DNA from: Saccoglossus kowalevskii
Lineage: Eukaryota > Hemichordata > Enteropneusta > Harrimaniidae
DNA length: 20,096 bases
Reading direction: 5' to 3'
Assembly (NCBI RefSeq): GCF_000003605.2
Contig: NW_003109102.1
Coordinates: forward strand, 26,277-46,372
Part shown: piece after piece, positions 8,551 to 16,042 of the stretch
How the letters are laid out: every line of letters starts with the position of its first letter
How positions within the stretch are numbered: the first letter of the stretch is position 1
Translations under genes and position numbers: made by a program
Notes under the pieces: generated by a model
Told to the model about the DNA's origin: nothing
Seen by the model: the letters and a program-made list of their open reading frames with translations, nothing else
Databases searched by the model: none

Positions 8551-11294
8551 TAAACTAATGACTAACTGAACAATATTAAGAACTGTACCACCCACCATTT
8601 ATTGATGTGATCATATGAGTGTGATTTAATGTATTTTCCACATTTTGTGTTGTTGTGTATTATTTTAACTTTACCAAAATCACAGTCACATATGGTATTT
8701 GATGTCAGACTATTTAAAACCATTAACACAATTACACTTTTCACCTGATCCTAGTTCAGTTAATCCTCAATTCGCTCGTTTAACAGACATACCTTGTGCC
8801 AAGCAAAATTAACGCAAACCTGTACAGGTACGCGGAGTTGATTATCTGCAAAGTTGTTTTTGTCCAACCCATGGTATGAAGTATTACGCATTGTTCAACA
8901 ATGAATAGATTTCCTATTATAGGTGTTTCGATGTGTTTGGAAGAATTTAAAACTGTTTTTTTGTTTGTTTTTGGCAGTTAAGGAAAACGAAACATTAAAG
9001 ATCAATTTATTCATTTGTTGATATGGCTTCAAATGCTTCTGGATGCCGTTTACCTAATAATCTTAATGTTGAAAATTTTACAGGCATGTGGATGTGTATC
9101 GTTTTCTTTAATTCCATGAGATCCAAATCTATTTTATTCTACTACGTGACATATGCAAAACTACTTACTTAACTGCTTCAGTGCCAATAGGCATTGATGT
9201 GTCCACACTTATACTATCACTGTCACTGTCACGATACATCGATGGTTCGGCCATCTGTTGGAGATTGTCATCATCTCGTCTCGTCGATGACGGGTTTGAC
9301 GGGTCACCTGCTCAAATAATCTTATCAGGTTGATGTAACCTCCGCTCACATACTAGTTTGTCACAGTTGTCATCTCTTAAGTTCTCATCACCTCTTTCGG
9401 GATCAGCAACTTGAGTTGAAGACAGAGCTTTCTGTCCTGTGTACAAATAAAAGTGGTTATTGTTTTCTCGTTGAGTAAGAGACTCCCGCTCCGCACAGTT
9501 AATTATGAATTTGTTCTGATTGCACACCGTATAGTATCAATTCGATAAAAAAGAAAGAAAACAACTATATGCGTAAAGCAAATTTCATGTGAGCTCAAGG
9601 ACCAATATTTGTTAACATCTAGTATCAGGTGTATTACAAATTGAATGTTTTCATTCATATTGAATCTTTGAACGAATAATTGCTTGTATTGTAGGCAGTG
9701 GGTGAATATGATTCTGAAAATACTACTGTAAACAACCACGCAGATTCACCAGCATTGCCCTGCCTTGCACAATATTTCCTCAGCGTATTCAAAATTAGTA
9801 ACGCCAGTATTACTATAATTATAGAGATAGTCGTCGATAGAATAATCTGATTGGTCGACCCCTTATAGCTAGATGCCTCTTCGTGATTAGAGGTTTCTTC
9901 TTTAACTTCAATTTTCTGTGGATACACGGCATAATCGTCGAGCCATGGATTTGTTGTGTATACGATTTCTTCTTATCACCATGTAATGTAAGAACAGAAT
10001 TGTATAATTCAGTATGAGTATAAAGAGAACAGCCCGAGATATTAACTCAATCACATGGAACGATAATTTGAAGGATAATAATAATGATCATAATTTATCG
10101 CCAATTATGATTCACCTGCACCTCGTCCAGGTTGTTCAGAGACAAATGGGAGTGGGCCCCCCACATTTGGTATCAGAAGTTGGTGTTCCTTTATTCACCG
10201 TTGTCATACCTGCACGCTCACAACTATTAGGCAAAGAGCATACACAAATAAATATTATTGCAACATTAGTATTATCTTATTATTTGAAATGTAAGTTAAG
10301 CTGTTAGCCACATTGCTAGTATTACAATTATAAGTTATTCTAAGTTATAATATATATATATATAAATATATACTGATATATTTATTCATCATCTTTACTA
10401 CTTTTAACGAGTTTATCAACTTACTCTGTGTGGTTCAAACACGGCAGCCTTATGTCTAAGTGGTCAGAAAAGGTTCCTTCAGTACATTCCCCGCAGACTA
10501 CATTATGAGTCGAGTTCCCTAAAAAAAGGTTCATAGCTGAAATAATTGATATCTAGGGGAGAAAATAAACATGTTTAATTCATAATTATCAATGTTTGAT
10601 GAAACAGTATACCTGATTTAACCACACCTCTGCCAGTACCACATTTAGTCCACGGAAAGCATCTCCCCTGAGCCAGTCTATAATATCCGTCTTTACATTC
10701 ACATTCACTGTCATTCTTAATAGATCCATGTACCTTCAATTGCTCTGTTTTGGGGTTACATGGAGGACGCCAAGGAAGACATTTATCCAAGACATTTGGA
10801 TGCGCAGTATAAGAGTGCGGTCCACATGCAGAGCATTCCGTTGTATTTGGAAATCCGTCTTTGCATGCTTTTGTCATACGAAAACCTGGAAAATGATATA
10901 CATTTGTTTTAACACTAATTGCATATTTTTTTAATAATACTAAACAATAAGAAGGCAATACACAGTCAAAAAATATTAACTTGACCGTCAATTCGCGCAT
11001 CTGATTGGCTGATAGGGCTATTAGGTATAATAATATAGTATTCTAACCTGGCATATAAAGACGACTAATTATAAGTTCAGAATTATTCGGTTGTCCTTTA
11101 GTATAAAAACGTGAGTGACTGGCTATACCTAACCCACATATTTACAACATACCCTGCACTATTATGCGTTTGATCGAATAAATTAAATTTAGATACGTTG
11201 AGGTTAACTTAATTGACCTTGTGAAATCAAACAAATATCAGTACAAACTTACTATTGGAATGACAAGAACACGTAACAGTATATTCATGTTCAT
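5798..11294 (-). CDS. TNF receptor superfamily-like membrane receptor, about 11 exons
   Basis: This split gene is predicted to encode a type I plasma-membrane receptor of the TNFR superfamily, which binds TNF-like trimers and signals through adaptors. I joined exons at GT-AG sites with matching phases: 11294-11253, 11207-11153, 10885-10613, 10518-10425, 10223-10116, 9971-9750, 9436-9392, 9307-9169, 8370-8222, 6472-6359 and 5967-5798. Dropping one G in the fifth exon gives 1410 nt, about 469 residues. The order is a hydrophobic N-terminus, cysteine-rich repeats with NTT, NDS, NST and NHT sequons, a stalk, one membrane helix followed by RK, and a tail of roughly 200 residues rich in Ser, Asp and Asn. 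No death domain is visible, so TRAF-type signalling is inferred. The ectodomain and membrane exons are strong; the two 5' exons are weak. As given, the frame breaks at the six-G run 10057-10062 upstream-to-downstream equivalent on plus strand 10157-10162. Confidence 0.8.
6359..6472 (-). CDS. TNFR-like exon: tail with PxQxS TRAF-type motif
   Basis: This 114-nt exon runs from acceptor TTACTGACAG to donor AAA|GTAAGT, phase 1 at both ends. It encodes ETLFERERFNLAGNENPAQM, then STHQC and an acidic end (DDLENNIKDIYE). PAQMS fits the PxQx[ST] motif that TRAF2/3-type adaptors bind in receptors such as CD40. The motif is short, so TRAF binding is an inference. Confidence 0.7.
6593..6658 (-). CDS. Candidate cassette exon of the TNFR-like tail
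   Basis: This 66-nt stretch is open between a good acceptor (TTGTATTTTCATAG) and a consensus donor (TTA|GTGAGT). It is phase 1 at both ends, so including or skipping it keeps the tail frame. It would add 22 residues rich in Ser, Thr, Pro and Gln (core SGFRDTRTPSASSQTQL). It is locally more GC-rich than the intron around it. An 84-codon frame on the opposite strand here is probably its shadow. Confidence 0.45.
6738..8190. mobile_element. TTAA-flanked interrupted foldback element
   Basis: The left arm (6738 to about 7065) is repeated in inverted orientation as the right arm (about 7380 to 8190). Shared strings include CTGGCTTTTGACA, TTGAGATCTATGAATGA, CGCATTTTTATCG, TTTGTATCGTTCGCG and GCCGGTACAATATTGTAAAC. 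TTAA lies outside both ends (6734-6737 and 8191-8194), with AGG and CCT just inside. The right arm holds three segments the left arm lacks, the largest about 380 bases. TTAA is the classic target of piggyBac-type transposons, but no transposase frame is visible, so this would be a non-autonomous copy. It lies in a TNFR-gene intron. Confidence 0.7.
7789..7826 (+). repeat. 18-bp tandem duplication inside the foldback right arm
   Basis: TTAGTTTTTAATACAATA occurs twice in a row. It lies in the portion of the right arm that has no counterpart in the left arm. Confidence 0.8.
8222..8370 (-). CDS. TNFR-like exon: central cytoplasmic tail
   Basis: This 149-nt exon has a strong acceptor (TATATTTTAG) and a strong donor (AAG|GTATGT), phase 2 in and phase 1 out. 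It encodes YQQVNSVASNSTESSSYMYD and then a Cys/Ser segment (QCSSDLCRSKEC). Its donor lies only 28 bases from the end of the intronic foldback element. Confidence 0.7.
8523..8551. repeat. (AT)n microsatellite
   Basis: An uninterrupted AT dinucleotide run of about 14 units lies in a TNFR-gene intron. Confidence 0.95.
8793..8872 (-). CDS. Possible alternative first exon with signal-peptide-like start
   Basis: An ATG in a near-ideal context (ACCATGG) opens 26 codons, including a hydrophobic run (YLYRFALILLGT). The stretch ends in phase 2 at a consensus AAG|GTATGT donor, and the next downstream exon (8370) accepts phase 2. It could be an alternative promoter product that skips the ectodomain, or a chance frame inside the intron. 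Confidence 0.3.
9169..9307 (-). CDS. TNFR-like exon: acidic Ser/Asp cytoplasmic tail
   Basis: This 139-nt stretch runs from acceptor TTTGAGCAG to donor AA|GTAAGT, phase 1 in and phase 2 out. It encodes a hydrophilic tail including DPSNPSSTRRDDDN, EPSMYRDSDSDSIS and MPIGTEAV. The Ser-Asp alternation suits casein-kinase-type phosphorylation (inference). The downstream join completes an Asn codon and leads into YQQVNS. Confidence 0.7.
9392..9436 (-). CDS. TNFR-like exon: proximal cytoplasmic tail
   Basis: The acceptor TTTGTACACAG is good and the phase-1 join makes Gly. The frame reads QKALSSTQVADPER. With the weak donor G|GTGATG at 9391 this is a 45-nt exon before an 84-nt intron. If that intron is retained, the frame continues for 26 more codons to TGA at 9312-9314, giving a short-tailed form. 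Confidence 0.55.
9750..9971 (-). CDS. TNFR-like exon: stalk and transmembrane helix
   Basis: This 222-nt exon is phase 1 at both ends, from a GATAAG acceptor (tandem AAGAAG, alternative start 9968) to a GCTG|GTGAAT donor. It encodes an acidic extracellular stalk of about 40 residues, rich in Glu, Ser, Thr and Tyr. A 22-residue hydrophobic helix follows (IILSTTISIIIVILALLILN), then TLRKYCARQ. The basic RK after the helix and the juxtamembrane Cys fit a type I topology with a stop-transfer signal and possible palmitoylation. Confidence 0.8.
10116..10223 (-). CDS. TNFR-like exon: last cysteine-rich repeat, frame-broken
   Basis: The acceptor is TGCCTAATAG. The phase-2 join completes an Asp codon and continues as CERAGMTTVNKGTPTSDTKCG, the usual end of a TNFR repeat (KGTxxSDTxCG). 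A run of six G on this strand (plus-strand C 10157-10162) then shifts the frame and gives TGA 25 bases later. With five Gs the exon stays open, and both of its phase-1 donors (ends 10116 or 10122, six bases apart) join the transmembrane exon in frame. Confidence 0.8.
10348..10375. repeat. Short (TA)n tract
   Basis: An imperfect TA dinucleotide tract lies in the intron between the last two cysteine-rich exons. Confidence 0.8.
10425..10518 (-). CDS. TNFR-like exon: cysteine-rich repeat continuation
   Basis: The acceptor follows a T-run (TTTTTTTAG) and the donor is GA|GTAAGT, phase 1 in and phase 2 out. It continues the previous exon exactly: the join makes a Gly codon, followed by NSTHNVVCGECTEGTFSD and then LPCLNHT. 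The VCxxCxxGTFSD string is diagnostic of TNFR cysteine-rich domains. Two sequons (NST, NHT) suggest a glycosylated ectodomain. Confidence 0.88.
10613..10885 (-). CDS. TNFR-like exon: cysteine-rich repeats 1 and 2
   Basis: This 273-nt exon is bounded by a TTTTCCAG acceptor and an AG|GTATAC donor, phase 1 at both ends. It holds nine cysteines in TNFR spacing, including CSACGPHSY, KCLPW, ECECKDGYYR and RCFPWTKCG, and two N-glycosylation sequons (NTT, NDS). The CxxC-x-HSY and CxCKxGYY patterns are hallmarks of the TNFR cysteine-rich domain, which forms the elongated disulfide-braced ligand-binding ectodomain. The frame is also open upstream to an ATG at 11000, giving an alternative unspliced start with a hydrophobic leader. 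Confidence 0.85.
11153..11207 (-). CDS. Candidate second coding exon of the TNFR-like gene
   Basis: This 55-nt stretch is open from a weak TTAAG acceptor to a good GTATGT donor, entering in phase 0 and leaving in phase 1, as the first cysteine-rich exon requires. It would extend the hydrophobic leader (LTSTYLNLIYS then a basic KR). The acceptor has a poor pyrimidine tract next to it. Confidence rests on phase agreement only. Confidence 0.3.
11253..11294 (-). CDS. Candidate first coding exon of the TNFR-like gene
   Basis: It starts with ATG and encodes a short hydrophobic stretch (MNMNILLRVLVIPI) that could begin a signal peptide. It ends in phase 0 at a consensus GTAAGT donor. It fits the next candidate exon in phase, but both are short enough to be open by chance. 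A competing start is the ATG at 11000, which runs directly into the cysteine-rich exon with its own hydrophobic leader. Confidence 0.35.
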
Positions 11295-11680
11295 AGTGTT
11301 GTCAACCCGGTTATTGAAAGAAATCTCATCCACATCTACAGCATACGATGGAGCCGGTATGAGTTCTGCGTCTTTGCTGTGAAGGGATTCGATCAAAGGT
11401 ATTTTGTTTTATATTGGTGCACAACATAAACCCAGTCGAGCCACTAGTATAGGCCGGTTATATTGACGAAATTATGTCACGTGAATCATGAATAATTTAG
11501 TAGGTATCCGATATGACCACTAGAGGTCACTTCGCAGCGACGTCGTCAAACACTTATAAATTAGGGTGGGTACAAACCTATTTCATGTTGACATAAACTA
11601 ACTAACTAACAAATTTCATTACTCGAAATTCAATAAAAATTTCTTTTTAAATGTTTAATATTGCCTTGGTAAACAATAAA
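11295..11680. promoter_or_regulatory. Upstream flank of the TNFR-like gene
   Basis: This is the region 5' of the candidate first exon. No TATA box at a convincing distance and no other gene were recognised. A promoter is expected here or near 11010-11050 if the ATG at 11000 is the true start; a CCAAT string lies just upstream of that ATG. Confidence 0.3.
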
Positions 11681-11825
11681 AAGTGATGGGAACAATTTTA
11701 ACTTGGTAGATGATATGAGGCCACCTGGGGAAACCCCTAAAATCGCGTGATTTTGTTTATTATTATTCGTTATTGATACCTACATGTTACTGTTTACGAA
11801 CCAATAGTTTTAATTAGGTAACTGT

Positions 11826-11848
11826 CATGTCATGTCATGTCATGTCAG
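11826..11848 (+). repeat. TCATG pentanucleotide tandem repeat
   Basis: About four and a half units of TCATG lie inside repeat copy A. Copy B carries about two units at the matching place (13987-13997), so the unit number varies between copies. Confidence 0.9.
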
Positions 11849-11904
11849 CGTATGGAATTTGTACCTTATAATACAATTAATTAATGCAGCTAATTCCTCA
11901 CTGC

Positions 11905-11926
11905 CACGTGGTCAGGTCAAAGATCA
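11905..11926 (+). promoter_or_regulatory. E-box next to degenerate DR1 in repeat copy A
   Basis: CACGTG (11905-11910) is followed three bases later by AGGTCA-A-AGATCA (11914-11926). The layout matches the copy-B site, but one half-site differs by one base. Confidence 0.4.
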
Positions 11927-12094
11927 GGTTAAGGCGAGGGCATGAATTTGCGCAATTATAATATGAAGTAAAAAAAGAAATATTCCTACAAGGTATTTCA
12001 TTGTAAATATGACAGAACCCCACACCCTCCCCGTGGTTTTTGTTGCGTGTGTAAGTTATTTTCACGGGCGTAGCAGAATACATCACATCTAGAG

Positions 12095-12229
12095 TGGTCA
12101 ACATACATTAAGTTCTCCCAATCGTAGTATTCCATGTGATATACACATAACTTGCAAACAATGCTGCTGAACGATTTTAACCGGACATAGCAGACGAAAA
12201 TGTGTTTACAAAATAAAAATAGTTCGGTA
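12095..12229 (-). repeat. Inverted dispersed repeat, copy 1
   Basis: This stretch is the reverse complement of 15467-15603 at roughly 85-90% identity by eye, with a few small gaps. On the minus strand it reads through the shared peptide YHMEYYDWENLMYVDH. No terminal repeats or target duplications were identified. Confidence 0.75.
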
Positions 12230-12240
12230 GCCAATGGAAA

Positions 12241-12525
12241 TACGAGGGTCGTTCAATAAGTAGTACCCCTGACCTATTTCCCATAGCAGGAGATTAACGA
12301 AACTTGGCACAGTTATTAGTCTTTCTCTACATAGGAACCACATACATGGGGGGATCGTTCCGCCGCGCATGTGCGATATTTGTGTTGATAAACATTGATT
12401 TTCCCACAATCCAATGCGCTGTTCAAATGGAAATCATGAGAATAGTATTGACCTGGGCGAGACCTGCACTAATTACCGCCGGTGACTCCTTCGATACATT
12501 CCACTCACCAAAACATTATTACTGA
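12241..12525 (+). mobile_element. Mariner-like element fragment (5' end)
   Basis: TACGAGGGTCGTTCAATAAG resembles the terminal inverted repeat of mariner-type transposons, with TA at the expected target position. No matching opposite end and no recognisable DD34D transposase frame were found, so this is at best an end fragment. The 3' boundary is arbitrary. Confidence 0.45.
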
Positions 12526-13856
12526 TTACTACTTTGAGTAAAAGAGAGCACTCCTGTTATTAACAATTTTGTTACGTTCAAAGGTTAAACAAAAAATTAC
12601 ATGTTTTAGCGTCTAGAGTCCCTTACTAGTTTCCCATTTGCAATGTGTTAGAACTGTCTGAAACTTGAGCTGATCCATGTGATTGGTGAAAATTGTAATA
12701 CGTGATCTACACCCATGGAAATATTGGAACTGTGAATGTTATGTTAAATGAGAACTATCATATCACTATACCTTGAATATAGAACAATTATTATGAACAT
12801 ATCTTGCTGATTATACACTAATTCTTAGTTTGGGTAAATACAGGTTATGTGGCTAAGCCACTTCAGCTGGAAGTAGCTGAATAAATCATCTTGTATGTGC
12901 TAAAATGAAGTAATTCTATCTGCTTGACAAATTTTAGGAAATCAATTACACGATTGGTTCAAATTAGAATTTGACTTCTGAACCCCAGGTAGTCATGTGA
13001 CTTAAACAGAGTTTGTTGGCTTGTAACTAAACATCTTCTGGTAGTATGACGTATAAAAACAGTTTTCAGATGACCAAAGATTTTTATTTTGCGACAGAAA
13101 CTGCAGTTTGTAAACATTGTATATGAGCTCAAAACTCAAGTATGAGCAAATTGCAAGTGCTAGTTCTAGTGCTGACACATCCTTAGAAGAAAAACGATTG
13201 CCAGCTGTCATGCTGTTCGATGATTATCTCTCGGTTACAAGTATTCACGTAGAATATAACTCGTGGCAAATTGACATACATACATGCAAAGATCAAGTGT
13301 TTCTCAGGAAAGCCATATTTACGCAATGCGCACGATTTTTTGTTTTACATTATGTATTTACCCATCAAAATATAATACAGCCTAAATAAAAAAAATAGTT
13401 CTTTGGCACGTATTAACCTCAGATAAGCGACGTGATACGTTTTTGCCATCCACTGGGAAACGGATTTATAGATGATTTATAGATGTCTATTATATAGAGT
13501 TCCACGTGGCATACCCCCACGTACGAAGTCACTAGATAGTAGCTAGATACAAACATCACGCGTTTATGACATCATGACGTATTCGCAACATCCGATGGCT
13601 GACGTGTACGGTACCTTCGACAACAACAAATCACAATTGTAAAAACAACTAATCACGTGTTGCCTATATTTGTTTAGGGGCTCAGTCATAAGCCATGATT
13701 TGTTTTAATTGTCTGCAAATACACACCAGTAATCTACACCCAATGCCCCCGCCAACAATTATCAACAATAATTTATGCAAAAATTTAAAAATTTAGACTA
13801 ATTGATGTTAATGCACTACATCGCAAAGCTAATTTCAACCGACAACTTAATGAATG
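12526..13856. other. Mostly featureless; one candidate reading frame
   Basis: AT-rich DNA. The plus frame at 13117-13389 begins MSSKLKYEQIASASSSADTS and continues LEEKRLPAVMLFDDYLS with protein-like composition in its first half, then drifts into low-quality sequence. I do not recognise it. It may be one exon or an old transposon remnant. Confidence 0.3.
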
Positions 13857-14740
13857 ATGATGATGGGGTAAATTTTAACTTTTTGGATGATATGGGGCCG
13901 CCCGGGGAACCCCCTAAAATCGCGTGATGTTGTTTATTATTATTATTATTCGTCCTTGATACCTTTATTGTTTATTATAGGCAACTGTCATGTCATGTCA
14001 CCTGCCGATCATCTACTTAATATTGAACCCATTACTTCACGGTAAATGATCCATGTAGGCTAAGTATAAACAAATTTGCTGACACGGTTTGCTGAATGAC
14101 ACAGTTCAGATGTAAATTCAGTTCAAACATTTTTTATACATTGACACTTCAAGGTCATTCATTTATGAATTGATTGAAGAAAACAACCTTTTCATATTTT
14201 AATGAAATTTGTACTTTTAAAATTACAGCAATATCCATAGAAACATAAGCATGTGCGTCAGTAATCATGGCGGCCATTCAACGTTTGAAATTTGTACCTT
14301 ATAATACAGTAACATTTTGTCATCTAACGTACATTTAATGTAACGCAAATGTGCCAATTCATCCACTAGTAGACAGTTTAAAGAATAGCCAGTCATTTGT
14401 AAATGTTTTCTCTGAATAACTTATTTTATATTATTTTCATATTATCAAATTGCAACAGAATAAAACAGACAAAAATATCTGTTAAAATATCCGATGGCGC
14501 ACAAATAAATGAAAAAGGTCTCCACAAGACTGATTTTACATACATTGCGTAAATTTAAATCGAAAAGAAAATATTATTTTACTTGATAACAATAACAATA
14601 AAGTGTCACTATAATTATACACATTGTTTCAGAATACCAGGAAGTAATACCAATTTGGCGAAAAACATGTTACATAAATTAATGCAGCTAATTCTGCACT
14701 GCCACGTGGTCAGGTCAAAGGTCAGTTTAAGGCGTAAAAA
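13857..14740 (+). repeat. Dispersed repeat, copy B (three separated blocks)
   Basis: Blocks at 13857-13997, 14284-14310 and 14674-14735 match copy A in order and orientation. They are separated here by about 285 and 365 bases that copy A lacks. Either copy A lost two internal segments or copy B gained two insertions. Confidence 0.7.
14703..14724 (+). promoter_or_regulatory. E-box plus perfect DR1 nuclear-receptor site
   Basis: CACGTG (14703-14708) is followed three bases later by AGGTCA-A-AGGTCA (14712-14724), an exact DR1. DR1 is bound by RXR heterodimers, HNF4 and COUP-TF families, and CACGTG by bHLH factors. Binding is inferred from the motif only. Confidence 0.45.
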
Positions 14741-15466
14741 TGAAACCAATGAGATATGTTATTATATAATATGTATGTGATCATGTTTTCTACTTTTATA
14801 TAACAATAAGCTGAAACGGTTCCCATCTGCTGCTCTACGATTTATAGTCTCGATAATTTTCAAAATAAAAAGTTGGATATCTACCGCACGTCAAAACATA
14901 TTGAATTACAACAGAGTACTTATCACATACCGTTTCAATTTATTAGTCCTTATTCGCAAATATCCACAAATATTGAGAACAAACAATGGACGCGATGTCG
15001 CAGGGGATAGAACAATTAATGTGAGCAAAAGAAGTCGCGTGGTCTCTCGCTCTCAATGAGATCTCTCTAACAATTTTAGGTCTGCTGTAAAATGTGCAAC
15101 AACTTGTTATACATCTGATAGTAAATATTTAAAATGAAATAATGCATATCATTACATATGTACTGCAGTTTATTTTGATTCGTCTCTGAAATCAAAATCA
15201 GTATTTCCACAACTCATATACAAATGAGGGCCGAGAGCAAACAAAGTAGGCCCTTCAGGAGTACTGGTTTTTTAAACATGGCAGAAATAAACAATATTTA
15301 GAAGTACGATATTTTCCCCTGAACATGAATATACTTGCCGCGTGAAATGAAATTTGAACAACGTACAGTAATGGTACTTTTACGCAGTCACTTATTTTGA
15401 CTAAAACAAACTTGAATATCACCCATGCAATAATGTTTTCGGTATTTTCACGGTCGATATGCAAAT
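14741..15466. other. No recognisable feature
   Basis: AT-rich intergenic DNA with no convincing frame or repeat. Confidence 0.55.
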
Positions 15467-15603
15467 GAACTATTTTTATTTTGTAAACACATTTTCGTCT
15501 GCTATTTTTGTCCGGTTCAAATCGTTCAACAACATTTTTGGCATGTTAGGTGTACATCACATGGAATACTACGATTGGGAGAACTTAATATATGTTGATC
15601 ACC
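15467..15603 (+). repeat. Inverted dispersed repeat, copy 2
   Basis: Reverse-complement partner of 12095-12229. On the plus strand it reads HHMEYYDWENLIYVDH in the same relative frame as copy 1. No boundaries beyond the aligned part were found. Confidence 0.75.
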
Positions 15604-15660
15604 TGGAAACTGAGTTTTCATAAACCTTGAAGGGCTCTCGCAGTAAAATCAGCGATTACT

Positions 15661-16042
15661 ATGGGGCCGCAACCATCAACATCGAGATACCAGGAGGTTT
15701 CTACTGGCGACGTTGCGGCGTTCCAAATAAAGATTACCAACGCCAAATGAGCAACATTATATTTCAACCGGTAACCAAGACTCAGTCAATCCACGACCAG
15801 CAAGCAACATCACAAACGAAGTTGTAGCGTGCAGCTCAGAGACAACCGCTGCCAACGAAAATCACCCCGTCAGTGGAGTACCGCAGTTGCACGGCATGTT
15901 TGCCAATGCAAAATTCTGTGGATGAACTTTTAACTTCAACATTAACTGTGTATCATAGTCTTCCAGTTCAAGTTCAAGTTCTGGTCCTGTCGTGGTCCCA
16001 ACTAAACGTCCACGAGTTATTTATTCGGAAAGTGACTCAGAT
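15661..16042 (+). pseudogene. Degenerate Ser-rich reading frame, family unknown
   Basis: From ATG 15661 the frame reads MGPQPSTSRYQEVSTGDVAA. A shift near 15750 then leads to a second frame (NQDSVNPRPASNITNEVVAC...). After two stops this ends in a serine run, PTKRPRVIYSESDSD and TAG. The hydrophilic, Ser-rich composition with a KRPR basic patch and acidic end resembles the disordered N-terminus of some transposases or nuclear proteins. The lesions suggest a decayed mobile-element frame. The family could not be named. Confidence 0.35.

Larger units (their letters stand above)
11681..11940 (+). repeat. Dispersed repeat, copy A (compact)
   Basis: It shares long collinear stretches with copy B: the GGGGAAACCCCTAAAATCGC region, TTGTTTATTATTATTCGT, CTGTCATGTCATGTCA, AATTTGTACCTTATAATACA and TTAATGCAGCTAATTC. 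The three blocks are contiguous here and spread apart in copy B. No coding frame is shared, so it looks like a non-autonomous element. Confidence 0.75.

Noticed and set aside
10014-10307. 97-codon plus-strand frame
   Set aside because: It lies antisense to the last cysteine-rich exon and its intron, whose minus-strand reading has clear TNFR motifs.
10886-11000. ATG at 11000 as the receptor start
   Set aside because: Not excluded, only ranked as the alternative. It gives a hydrophobic leader in frame, but a good TTTTCCAG acceptor at the exon edge favours splicing.
12206-12409. 67-codon minus frame over the mariner-like end
   Set aside because: It crosses the boundary between two unrelated repeats and shows no transposase motif.
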